Below, piece after piece: positions 35,592 to 45,700 of a stretch of 64,000 bases of DNA. The stretch lies in assembly GCF_007748195.1 (NCBI RefSeq), contig NZ_CP037920.1, forward strand, positions 5,051,800 to 5,115,799, in the 5' to 3' direction. The notes under the pieces are model-generated. The model saw only the letters and a list, made by a program, of their open reading frames with translations, was not told the DNA's origin and made no database searches. Position numbers and translations under genes: made by a program. Positions within the stretch are counted from its first letter, which is position 1. Every line of letters starts with the position of its first letter. The stretch comes from Gimesia aquarii. Lineage in GTDB: Bacteria; Planctomycetota; Planctomycetia; Planctomycetales; Planctomycetaceae.

Positions 35592-38393
35592 ATGTTTCAT
35601 TCAAATCATTATCTTCGATCTATACTGCCCGTACTCATTGTCGGGATCGCAGGTAGTTCTGCGTTCGCTGGTGATGTATCTATGCGTCTCTCTTCTCGCG
35701 AGGCCTATGTTGGCTCACCGATTCAGCTACTGATATCCATCAACAATGCCAGTGATTACGAACAGCCCACTTTACCCCAAATTGACGGAATCGAGATTCG
35801 TTCCGCCGGAGCACCATCGCAAAGTTCACAAGTGACGATTATCAACGGTCGCCGCAGCGAAAACCGCAGTGTGGTTCTGCGCTATCTGATCACACCACGT
35901 CGCGCAGGCACGTTCGAGATTCCCCCGCTCACGTTCAAAGTCGATGGGAAAGAAGTCAAAACGGAAGGAATCAAGATGGTCGCCACAAAAAGTGAAACCG
36001 GGGATCTGTTATTTGTAGAGATTGAAGGAAAAAAAGAAAAGGTCTTTGTCGGACAACCACTCGATTTGGCACTTCGAATTTACATCAAGCCATATCGCGA
36101 TCAAGAACGGGAAATCACCCTCTCAGAAGGCGATATGTGGAACATGATCTCCGATCAAACATCATGGGGTTCTTTCCAGAATCGCATTGAAGAAATGACA
36201 AAAAAACGTCAACGTCCTGGCGGAAAAGAGGTGTTGCACGATAACGGTGAAGGTGAAGAACGAGCTTATTACATGTACGAGATTAATGCCAAGGTCTACC
36301 CCACGAAGGCTGGCAAAATTTCTGGCGATGATCTACAGATCGTGGTGAACTATCCCACAGCCCTTGGCCGCTCCCGTGATCCATTCGATAGTTTCTTCGA
36401 CGACAGTCCGTTTGGTGGAAGCTTTATGTCATCTTCATTCAGCAATCGATTATCAGTGACATCTTCGAGGCCTGTCGTTGCAGAGGCCACAGTTGATACC
36501 ACCGAAGTGTTACCAGTACCAACGGAAGGTCGCCCTTCCGATTATCGTGGAGCAGTCGGACAGTATAACATCGTTACCCAAGCATCACCCGTCAATGTGC
36601 ATGCAGGCGATTCGATTACTCTCAATATTGGTATCGTCGGCACTGGTCCTATGGAACTGGTACAGGCTCCACCTTTGTCAGAATTGCCTAAGTTAAAAAA
36701 ATTCAAGGTCTCGAATCAGCCCCTGGCAGGCTACGTCAAAGATGATAGTAAAGTCTTCTCAACAACAATTCGTCCTCGTAAAGCAGGTATCACCGAGATC
36801 CCTGCGATTCCATTCAGTTTCTTCAATCCGGAAACCGAAAAGTTTGAAACAGTACACTCAGCTCCCATTGCGATTACCGTGGAGAAAGCAGAATCACTCG
36901 CACTGGATACCATTGTGGGAGCAAAAAGCACAAACTCGAAAGGACAAAGTAAAACAGAAAGCATGCATACACTTGAGCCACGATTGATCAATTTTGAGTC
37001 ATCAAGTGTACTCACGTCGCAAGAACCACATTCTGCATGGAACTGGTGGTGGTTGGCTGTTATTCTGCCGCCTGTGGTCTGGGTCATTACCTTGACAGCC
37101 AAATACCGTCATTGGTTTGCCCAACGTATGCCTTCTCTGCGATCACCACAAAATCGCTGTATCGCACAAATCTCAAATGCCGAGGATCAATCAACGATTG
37201 CAAATGCCTTGCTGAGATATATGCAAAAACTGTTTCCTGTTAAAGATTCAACAGTTACAACTGAGAATTTGAGTGAGTCTTCTCCTACTATCGGAGCAAT
37301 GCGTTCTGCAGGGTTGTACGAACTGGCAGCAGATGCAGAATTGTTGATCGAACAGCTCAGCCACGACCACGTCGGCTATGGAACCAATGTTGACTTCGAA
37401 TTGCAAAAATCAACGGCACTCGATCTTGTGAATCGACTTACCGCCCGCATGAAGTCGCAGTCCAATCGTCATATTCGTCCCCCCCGCTCTACTGTTAAGA
37501 AGTCGAAACACGCTAAGGTCTCTCAATCTTTTGCATTGTTGCTGGGACTGGGGTTGGCATCAATGACATCAACCGTGATGGCAAACGATACCAGTGCAAC
37601 AGCCCCAGTACCCTCACCGCAAGTGGTTCTTAATCAGGCACAGCGCGAGATCATTTTCAACGAAGCAAGTGAATCGTATCGCGACGGACTCGCTCTTGCA
37701 GAAACGAACATGGTCGATGCGAAAGATCTATTTCTGCAAGCTGCGAAAAAGTATCAGTTGCTGGTCAACTCGGGGATCTCGAATGCCGATCTGTACTTCA
37801 ATCTTGGCAATTCGTACCTGCAATCCGATCAACTTGGTCGCGCGATTGCAAATTACGAACGTGCACTGAAGTTACAGCCAGATAATCGGCAGTTTCAAGC
37901 GAACCTGAATGCAGCTCAGGCAATAGTGCAAATAGAGACGACACCGCAAGAACTCACGAGTCTTGACAAGGGCCTGCTGTTAAAATTGAAAAATGGAAAC
38001 TCGGTCTTGATCAATATGGTTGGTCAACAGGCTATTATGGTAGTAATTGTACTTTCATCACTCACGTTTTGGGGACTTGTGATCTTGCGAACAATGGGCC
38101 ATAAGCTATCATTGTGGAAATGCGCCACACTACCGGGATTACTATTAGTCGTCTCCCTGGTTTCGATGCACTTCCATGCAGAAAACACAACTCAGCAAGG
38201 AAATGCAGTCATTGTTGAACAACGTTTACAATTACATGAGGGAGACGGAGAACAATTCGCCGAAGTCGTCGTATTGGATTCCGCTGAAGGCCATCGAGTG
38301 CAAACCCTGGCCCACCGAGGTTCTTGGACGCAGATCCAAACCACGCGCGGTCATATCGGCTGGGTTCCCGATCATGTACTCGAACTGTTATAA
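35592..38393 (+). CDS. BatD-BatE-SH3 fusion protein
   Basis: 933 residues from ATG 35592, preferred over 35547 because GGAAG stands just ahead and a signal peptide follows ('LPVLIVGIAGSSAFAGD'). Residues about 25-460 are BatD beta repeats ('SSREAYVGSPIQLLISINNA'), then a membrane helix near 'WWWLAVILPPVVWVITLT'. After a linker, a second signal-like stretch ('FALLLGLGLASMTSTVMAND') leads into TPRs ('NADLYFNLGNSYLQSDQLGR') as in BatE. Two further helices and a C-terminal SH3b domain ('SWTQIQTTRGHIGWVPDHVL') follow. It unites BatD and BatE, again usually separate genes. Confidence 0.88.
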   Translation: MFHSNHYLRSILPVLIVGIAGSSAFAGDVSMRLSSREAYVGSPIQLLISINNASDYEQPTLPQIDGIEIRSAGAPSQSSQVTIINGRRSENRSVVLRYLITPRRAGTFEIPPLTFKVDGKEVKTEGIKMVATKSETGDLLFVEIEGKKEKVFVGQPLDLALRIYIKPYRDQEREITLSEGDMWNMISDQTSWGSFQNRIEEMTKKRQRPGGKEVLHDNGEGEERAYYMYEINAKVYPTKAGKISGDDLQIVVNYPTALGRSRDPFDSFFDDSPFGGSFMSSSFSNRLSVTSSRPVVAEATVDTTEVLPVPTEGRPSDYRGAVGQYNIVTQASPVNVHAGDSITLNIGIVGTGPMELVQAPPLSELPKLKKFKVSNQPLAGYVKDDSKVFSTTIRPRKAGITEIPAIPFSFFNPETEKFETVHSAPIAITVEKAESLALDTIVGAKSTNSKGQSKTESMHTLEPRLINFESSSVLTSQEPHSAWNWWWLAVILPPVVWVITLTAKYRHWFAQRMPSLRSPQNRCIAQISNAEDQSTIANALLRYMQKLFPVKDSTVTTENLSESSPTIGAMRSAGLYELAADAELLIEQLSHDHVGYGTNVDFELQKSTALDLVNRLTARMKSQSNRHIRPPRSTVKKSKHAKVSQSFALLLGLGLASMTSTVMANDTSATAPVPSPQVVLNQAQREIIFNEASESYRDGLALAETNMVDAKDLFLQAAKKYQLLVNSGISNADLYFNLGNSYLQSDQLGRAIANYERALKLQPDNRQFQANLNAAQAIVQIETTPQELTSLDKGLLLKLKNGNSVLINMVGQQAIMVVIVLSSLTFWGLVILRTMGHKLSLWKCATLPGLLLVVSLVSMHFHAENTTQQGNAVIVEQRLQLHEGDGEQFAEVVVLDSAEGHRVQTLAHRGSWTQIQTTRGHIGWVPDHVLELL

Positions 38394-38464
38394 TGCCTGT
38401 CGAAACGAGAATTCGCTGACATTTCAACCCATCCAATAAACATTTCCGACAAGGAAAGACATGA

Positions 38465-39940
38465 ATGAAACTGGCAGCCAAACTGATTCTAATATTCATG
38501 GTGGGGGTCTTGGGAATTGTCGCGTTGTTCTCTTGGCAAACTTTTAAGCAGCAGCGTGAATGGTCTCAACAATCATATGAAGAGAGTGCTGTCGATCTGG
38601 TGAATGCACTCAAGCCTACCATTGAACAAGCTTATCGAGACGGTGGTACGGTGCGGATTCAACAGGCAATTGAAGTCGCCCGACGAACGACCTCAGGACC
38701 TGCGATGCGTTGGATCGACCCGGAGAAACCTGACGATGTTCAACAGATCCCAGGTGTTCGCCCCACAGATACGGAAACACTTACTCGCAGTATTTCGAGC
38801 ATTTCCATTTCGGATAACGACGGCAACGCGAAGCAATTGACTTACGTACCACTCACTCTTGCCGGAGAAGTCCCCGGAACAGTCGAAGTGGCAACACCGT
38901 TAATGGATTCTGAGGCTAATATTCACCGCTCCTTTCAAGCTTCAGTGTTGTTATTAATCGGAGTGACCCTGCTTTCCGGTTTTGTGATTTACTGGGGTGG
39001 CTTGAAACTGATTGCCAGTCCGTTACGAAAGTTAATGAAACAAGTTGAAAAGATTGGCGAGGGAGAATTCGGTCAACCTCCTGCAATTACTTCTAACGAC
39101 GAATTTGGTCAACTTGCATTCGCAATCAGTGAGATGAGCCGTCGATTGGAGCAACAGCGAACAACGATTGAAACAGAAAAAGAAACGAGGCAACAAACAC
39201 AGCAACAGCTCCGACATATTGATCGACTGGGTACAGTCGGCACACTGGCTGCCGGAGTAGCCCATGAGTTGGGTACTCCACTGAATGTTGTTTCGGGACG
39301 GGCAGGCTTAATTTCCAGTGGACAACTTTCTGCAGAAGAAGTCAGTTCAAGCGCACAGGCAATTCAAAAAGAAGTCGAACGGATGACCGCCATTATCCGT
39401 CAACTGCTCGACTTTGCTCGTCGCACTGGAACAGAGCATGCGTCAATCAACCTCATCCAGCTTGCTCAAAAAACGTGCGAACTAATGCAACCACTGGCAA
39501 AGAAAGCACATGTAAACCTAATAGTAGACGCTAATGAGAACTTACCAGTGACAACGGTGGGAGATACTGGGCAAATACAACAGGTCATCACCAACCTCAT
39601 CAGTAACGCAATACAGGCGATTCCCGATGGCGGCAAGATTTTGATCAAAGTGCATTCAGAGGAGATTCAACCACCGGCGATCATTGAATCAGAACAAAAT
39701 CGGTTTTCCTGTCTGGAAGTAATCGACACTGGAACGGGTATGACAGATACTGAAACCGAGCATGTGTTTGAACCATTCTATACAACAAAAGATGTGGGTG
39801 AAGGAACTGGTTTGGGACTTTCAATTGCTTATGGAATTGTACGTGAACATGGTGGGTGGATCGATGTCGCGAGCAAGAAGGATCAGGGGACAACATTTCG
39901 AGTGTGGTTGCCGTTAGACAATCAGAAAGATTTGCAATGA
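38465..39940 (+). CDS. Membrane sensor histidine kinase
   Basis: 491 residues. Helices at about 3-21 and 161-180 flank a ~140-residue periplasmic sensor; HAMP at 180-235 ('LRKLMKQVEKIGEGEF'). The HisKA domain has the phosphoacceptor His in 'AAGVAHELGTPLNVV' (near residue 265); ATP-binding N box 'TNLISNAIQAIPDGG', G1 'DTGTGMTD' and G2 'GEGTGLGLSIAYG'. AGGAAAG precedes the ATG. It is coupled to the NtrC-type regulator by an ATGA overlap, forming a two-component pair. Its place after the Bat genes suggests it controls the same operon, though the signal is unknown. Confidence 0.94.
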   Translation: MKLAAKLILIFMVGVLGIVALFSWQTFKQQREWSQQSYEESAVDLVNALKPTIEQAYRDGGTVRIQQAIEVARRTTSGPAMRWIDPEKPDDVQQIPGVRPTDTETLTRSISSISISDNDGNAKQLTYVPLTLAGEVPGTVEVATPLMDSEANIHRSFQASVLLLIGVTLLSGFVIYWGGLKLIASPLRKLMKQVEKIGEGEFGQPPAITSNDEFGQLAFAISEMSRRLEQQRTTIETEKETRQQTQQQLRHIDRLGTVGTLAAGVAHELGTPLNVVSGRAGLISSGQLSAEEVSSSAQAIQKEVERMTAIIRQLLDFARRTGTEHASINLIQLAQKTCELMQPLAKKAHVNLIVDANENLPVTTVGDTGQIQQVITNLISNAIQAIPDGGKILIKVHSEEIQPPAIIESEQNRFSCLEVIDTGTGMTDTETEHVFEPFYTTKDVGEGTGLGLSIAYGIVREHGGWIDVASKKDQGTTFRVWLPLDNQKDLQ

Positions 39941-41310
39941 ACGAAAACTCTGACAAGCCACGAATTCTGGTGATTGATGATGAACAGTCAATGTGCGAAC
40001 TCATCGAAACCGATTTACGACTGCGTGGCCTGCATGTTGACTGGTTCACCGATGCCGCGAAGGCCATTACGGCAATCGATCAGGATAACTATGATGTTGT
40101 ATTGACTGACATTCGTATGCCGGGGACGACAGGTTTACAACTCTGTCAACAACTCACCGAATTTCGACCGGATATACCTGTCGTCCTGATGACAGCCTTT
40201 GGAAGTCTGGAAACCGCAGTTTCTGCGATACGGGCGGGAGCATATGATTTCATCACCAAGCCGATTGAAATGGATCTGTTAGCGATCACAGTTCGTCGAG
40301 CGATTGATCACAGGCGACTCACCGAACAGGTACGGTTGTTAAAAGAATCCAATCAACCCGTCCGTTCGTTCGGAGACATGATCGGCAGCAGCCCTGCGAT
40401 GCAGGCTTTGTACGACCAACTCGAACAAGTAGCGGGTTCTGACGCGGGCGTGTTGATCACCGGCGAAAGCGGCACCGGTAAGGAACTGGTCTCGCGGTCC
40501 ATCCATGCACATTCGCGCCGGGCAAACAATCCATTTATAGCGATCAATTGCGCTGCTCTCTCGGAATCTCTGTTAGAGAGTGAATTGTTCGGTCACGTCA
40601 AAGGGGCGTTCACGGATGCCCGTAGTGAACGCCGCGGATTGTTCCTGGAAGCAAACGGCGGCACCTTGCTGCTTGATGAAATGGGCGAAATGCCAATGTC
40701 GATGCAGGTCAAACTGTTGCGAACATTAGAAGAACGCGTGCTGCGACCAGTTGGATCAGACAAGGAAACACCGTTTGATGTCCGTGTGATTTGTGCTACC
40801 AATCGCGATCTTGAAGCGGCGGTTGCCGACGAACGATTTCGGGAAGACCTGTACTACCGCATTAACGTTATTGGATTGCACTTGCCACCGCTTCGCTCAC
40901 GCGGAACTGATATTTTACGCTTGGCAGAGCACTTTCTCAAACAGTTTTCTACAACCGAAAACAAACACGCAACGGATCTGGCAGAGGGAGTGGCAGAGAA
41001 GTTAATCAAGTATCACTGGCCTGGAAACATTCGCGAATTACGTAACGTGATGGAACGCGCAGTCGCATTAACACGGCACGATAAGATTACCATCGCCGAT
41101 TTGCCTCAAAAAATCACGAACTATCATAGCAATCAAATCCTGATTGATGGTCTCGATCCAAACGAACTCGTCTCACTGGAAGATCTTGAACGCCGCTACA
41201 TCACCCATGTGCTGGAAGCCACCGGAGGGAATCAAACCCAAGCCGCACGCATCCTCGGCCTCGACCGAAAAACGATCTACCGCAAACTCAAACAGAACGA
41301 TTCCGAATAA
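39937..41310 (+). CDS. NtrC-family sigma-54 response regulator
   Basis: 457 residues from ATG 39937; longer frames exist but the ATGA overlap with the kinase is decisive. Receiver domain with acidic pocket 'VIDDE' and phosphoacceptor Asp58 in 'VLTDIRMPG'. The AAA+ activator has Walker A 'GESGTGKELVSRSIH', the sigma-54 loop 'GHVKGAFTDARSER' and Walker B 'GGTLLLDEMGEMP'. The usual loop is GAFTGA; here the fifth residue is Asp. A Fis-type helix-turn-helix ends the protein ('GNQTQAARILGLDRKTIYRK'). It probably activates a sigma-54 promoter, plausibly the one upstream of MoxR. Confidence 0.95.
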   Translation: MNENSDKPRILVIDDEQSMCELIETDLRLRGLHVDWFTDAAKAITAIDQDNYDVVLTDIRMPGTTGLQLCQQLTEFRPDIPVVLMTAFGSLETAVSAIRAGAYDFITKPIEMDLLAITVRRAIDHRRLTEQVRLLKESNQPVRSFGDMIGSSPAMQALYDQLEQVAGSDAGVLITGESGTGKELVSRSIHAHSRRANNPFIAINCAALSESLLESELFGHVKGAFTDARSERRGLFLEANGGTLLLDEMGEMPMSMQVKLLRTLEERVLRPVGSDKETPFDVRVICATNRDLEAAVADERFREDLYYRINVIGLHLPPLRSRGTDILRLAEHFLKQFSTTENKHATDLAEGVAEKLIKYHWPGNIRELRNVMERAVALTRHDKITIADLPQKITNYHSNQILIDGLDPNELVSLEDLERRYITHVLEATGGNQTQAARILGLDRKTIYRKLKQNDSE

Positions 41311-41326
41311 CGTAACTCTACTTTCG

Positions 41327-41449
41327 TTAAAACCCGTTGGTTTTCACAGATTTCACGGAGAAGAAGTCGTAATCCCAAAGTATTTCACCGTGTCGTTTGA
41401 GAAATTCATTCCACGAGTCGGAAGTACAACCTGGGCCAGATTTAATACC
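41327..41449 (-). pseudogene. Fragment of an rve-type transposase
   Basis: Minus-strand reading gives 'KSGPGCTSDSWNEFLKRHGE' then 'ILWDYDFFSVKSVKT', closely resembling the linker and first catalytic strand (W-x-EFL-x-x-H, then [CY]DFF) of planctomycete integrase-core transposases. Only ~40 residues remain. Its upper end meets the 142-bp repeat at 41451 within two bases, so both may belong to one mobile element. Confidence 0.5.
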
Positions 41450-41450
41450 T

Positions 41451-41592
41451 CGTATGGTCAATTTATTCAGCCACGCGATAAGCTCTTTAACGATTTGGCT
41501 TTCTACTGAGTTGATATCATCCATTCTCGGCCGAATCATATCCTTCGCTGGAAGAATAGAAGAAATTCATGCTGGATTTCTCTGGTGTGTGC
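41451..41592 (+). repeat. 142-bp dispersed repeat, copy B
   Basis: Aligns without gaps to copy A (26852-26993) at about 90% identity, and its first 46 bp match 26769-26814. It follows the NtrC-type gene and is bordered on the left by the transposase fragment. A minus-strand frame, 'MDDINSVESQIVKELIA' and on, is open across it in both copies. Confidence 0.88.
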
Positions 41593-42743
41593 CGTTCGGT
41601 TCAAAAAGTGTCTAGATATCAAAATCGTTTCAGAAAATACTTTGTGATGGATTCCAGTTATACAAAACTGTCGCACGTAGTGATTCACTGTCAGAAGTCA
41701 CAAAATATCAGCCAATCGCGCAACACGAAGCCTGTGGTTGAATTATTGAAAGTTTGCCCTCGATCACTTCTAGTCACTTTCTGCTCAAACAATCTCCCAA
41801 GTCACCCATGTGTGAATTTCCCTGGACTTCATCTGGAAGCTCTCGAATCAGTGGAGATGGTCTTGTGCCGTATTTCTTCATTGATCAGCAAATAATCACC
41901 GGGCTCACTTGCGCTCTTGTCTTCTAAAAAAGTTCCCATCTTCATCTTGACCTGTCCCTGCCGTTTTCGAAACTCTTGATTTCTGCGTCGCGCGCGCGAG
42001 GCAGTGAAATTTCGCCGATGAAGTTCTGCCCCCCTACACTTCTCAGCACTATAAAAACCCTTGGAAAGAGACCAATTTTTGAAACGGCCAACAAAACCAC
42101 TTCAGGATGTGCAGTATGGATGACTCCGTTTCGGATCATTTTCAACAAAAAATAACAAGTTTTAAGGTGTCGTTTTACCATATCCGAGACAAAACTGCGC
42201 AAATCTGTTTTCCGAGATCGTGATGAAATCAAGACAAATACCGAGTCAACCAAAATCCAATAATCTACAATCACAGACGCATCCCTAACAACGAGACAAC
42301 ACTTACATCATCCAGAATAATTAGCGCTGGAAAAGCATCGCAAGAAATATCTCAGACAAAAATAAACGCGCACAGCTCCCGCCTGAGACACACACTCAAA
42401 AAAGATGCGCCCTCGAATTTTACTGAAAAGCAGGAATCCACCCGAAGATGAACATCGTGAATTGCAAAAACGAAAGACAGATCACTCGTTCGAATAATTG
42501 GCGAGGGTTCTATAACGGCAAATTTTTCACCATTAATGATCCAGACCTTTTTCATTATCTCATACTTTTGACTCATCGGAGATTTGCTTGTCTGTTTCAT
42601 ACAGCATGGTGTATCATGACTCGTAATTTACGAGAAGATCAAACGGAGGTAGCTTTTCTACGAAGCAATCCGTAAGACAATTTTTTACACTTCTTTTTAA
42701 CTCAATACATGAGTTCCATATTAAAATGAATTCAACCGACTCT
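41593..42743. other. 1.1-kb intergenic region
   Basis: No supported gene. Short frames on both strands (for example 41942-42274 minus) lack ribosome sites and recognisable domains. It separates the two-component operon from the convergent cellulase gene. One stretch near 41980-42010 is unusually rich in CG dinucleotides ('GCGCGCGCG'). Confidence 0.5.
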
Positions 42744-45700
42744 TTAAGTCGGACTGCCGTTAATACTGAAGTCTGAGAGGAGCTCTTCAAGCCCTCCGGG
42801 AGTACCGATAAAGCCGAACGAAGTCGTACCGTTGGGTGGAATATCTCGATTCCATGATGCACCACGAATCACGTAAGTATTCCCGACGCGAGAAACGATT
42901 TCGGCATTCCAGATATCCGTGATTTCGCCATCGTAGGTGAACTCCAGTGTCCAACCATCCAATGACTCGCTGCTCTCGTTTTTAATTTCGATCGCCCCCT
43001 GGAACCCGCTGTTCCAGGCATTCACCACGTTAAAGTCCACTTGGGCTGTGGGAGCCGGTGCATCGTTGTCCTGGATCGTGCCGATACCGGTTGCTGATGT
43101 CAAGGTAGCACCCACAACTTGATTGAGTACAACCCGGAAATCTTCATTGGATTCAATCACAGTATCTCCTAAAATCGACACCGTGATCGTTTTCGTCATC
43201 TCTCCCGGTTGAAAGACCAACTGTCCGCTGGCAGCCTGATAGTCTTGACCAGCAATCGCGGCACCGTTCTGTGTGCCAAACTGCACAGTAACCAACTCTG
43301 TCGTCGGTTGATCCAGCGAAACAGTAAACACGGCTTGCGAAGTGCCACTATCACCTTCTGTGACAGTCACATTGTTAATGGACATCTCAGGTACAACCAC
43401 AACAAAAAGCTCCACGGTGACATGTACCGTCGTGACTGTGATACCGCCTGACTCTGCGACCGTCGTATAAGTAAAACTGTCGTTTCCAGAGAAATCAGTA
43501 TTCGGCGTGTAAGTGAGTGTGCCATCCTGGTTGTCAACGACCTGACCATTATCAGGCTGTGTGAACGATTGCAGTGTTACACTCTCACCCGACGATGATG
43601 ACGCATCGATAAAGTTCCCCGACATGACCAGCATGGTCAGCATGGAAACGCTATCTGAGTAGTAATTGGAATGCGTGGTGGCCACACTGTCGAAGACGGC
43701 ATTCATCCACGCCTGATCTGCCGCATCCGATCCGGTCATGGCAGAGACGCCGACCGCTGCACGGAAGAACGGATCGCTCCAGTTATTCAGGGGTGTTCCA
43801 TCGAGGGCATAGCCGCCTAGAATCTGCGAGGGGTTACCACCTGAAGATTGCTGAAAGAATTCAGACAGCATCTGCGCTTGTGTCATGGAGACGGCATCGC
43901 CACTCAAAACAGCGTCCGTACCAAGTCGCCAGGGAACACGTCCCGCATTGTACCAGTAATGCTGATCATTGACTTCCAGGAACCCGGAAGGGGCGGGAGA
44001 AACAGAGCCGGTCACCGGATCAACAATCACAAAGTCGGGAACCAGTCCCGTTCCTGATTGCTGCTGCAATTTCGTCATTACATCCTGAGTGGCAGTGATG
44101 ACTTCGTTCCAGGCTCCGGTCTGTGTGGCTGCTTCAAATGCGCGGAAGTGACCATACATGAAATCACTGGTGCGAGTGGTCCATTGACTGTGTTGGCTAC
44201 CATTGGGATTGACCCAATCGCCTAACATCGGCAGATGGCTTTCCGGTCCGATGGTCGAATCATACATAGCGTTAATGATCGTGATCGCTTCCTGAAGGTA
44301 GTTGATCTCACCATCACTGCCCCATTGGGCATCGGCCACTAACAGGGCATAAGCGATATCGGCGTCCCCATCAAAGGCACTGCTATTTCCGTTAGGATCC
44401 GGTTGTGCCCAATCCATCAAATTTGGATTACCCACACTCGGATTGGCACGAGAATATCGGAAGAGACCATCGAAAATCGCCTGGGCATTGGGATCATAAC
44501 CATCCAGGTGTGACAGGATCAACATACCATACCCTTGCGCTTCGGATGTGGTACGACCTGATGAATCCATGACAACCCGGTACCCGTTACCACCGGGATC
44601 AACGCGCAGCCAATCCGACTTCCATTGGTCATAATAGTTGCTGACCAGCGCATCGAGCTGCACTTGACTATATTGACTGGGAAACAGTGTGCCACTCACA
44701 TATTGCTGCACATGGCTACCAAAGTCCGGGTCGCCTCCCGTAGACGTACCGATGGAAATCGTCACGGCTGTTTCGAACGGCGTCGTGACCATCACATCGT
44801 TCTCGGTCGAGGAAACATCGTCATTGGTAATCGTGTTGGTGGCAACTGAAAGGCTGTTGTCGAGAACGGCACCCACGGGGCTACTCAAAGTCACATAGAA
44901 CTGTTCATCAGGTTCAACGTCTGTGTCGCCAAAGATGCGAACAGTGATCGTCTTCGAAGTCTCTCCGATGGCAAATGAAACCTGCCCACTGGCCGCTTCA
45001 TAATCTTCACCGGCGGTGGCCGTTCCATTGGAGGTCTGGTAATTGACGGTCACTGACTCAGTCGCAGGCTCTGAAAGGGAGATCGTCAAAGTAGCCAGAA
45101 CCGATCCACTGTCTCCTTCAGTGACAGTCGCTCCACTGATGCTGACGAAAGGCTTCACATCAGGAGGATCAACAACGACATCCAGAGGAACAGGATTTTG
45201 ATAGTATTCCTGAACTTTGGTAATCCACCAGTAATCGTCCGTGGGCTCGCTGCCAATCGAATCGGTACTGATTCCCACACCGGCGCCAAAGAGAATCTGC
45301 CGCACACCCGCAGCGCGTGCTTCTTCAATATGAGAGCCCCAGGTGATGGTATTACCCGAAACGGTCAGCTTGTCATCGCCGAAATCATTTGATGAAAAAT
45401 ATTCCAGACGATCGCCGGTTGCCGTGAATGTATCCCCCAAGAAGAATGTGGGGGCAGAGTCTTCGTATTGGCGTGTCGTGTTGGTGAGTGGATCAAAGAC
45501 TCCATTCGCATCGTAGGGATTCTGCGCAAGGCTGTCATTGATGTGGCCGACGGGAATCTGCCAGAGAACCATTTCTCGATCCGTCGTTTCTGTGAGGGTC
45601 TGGACAATCAATAAATAATTATGCCAGTGATCGTTGTTCCAAAACCAGGTGCTGGCTTCCGGGTTACTGGCGGCACCGTTCTCTGCCCCCGCATCTAATC

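Noticed and set aside
36478-36696. Plus-strand small frame inside the BatD part
   Set aside because: Shadow of the BatD-BatE gene in another frame.
41329-41344. Short hairpin AAAACC-CGTT-GGTTTT after the NtrC-type gene
   Set aside because: Only six AT-rich pairs and no U-run after it; inside the transposase fragment. Not enough for a terminator call.
41942-42274. 110-residue minus-strand frame
   Set aside because: No ribosome site or domain; other frames of the same stretch are equally open, so it may be non-coding or old debris.
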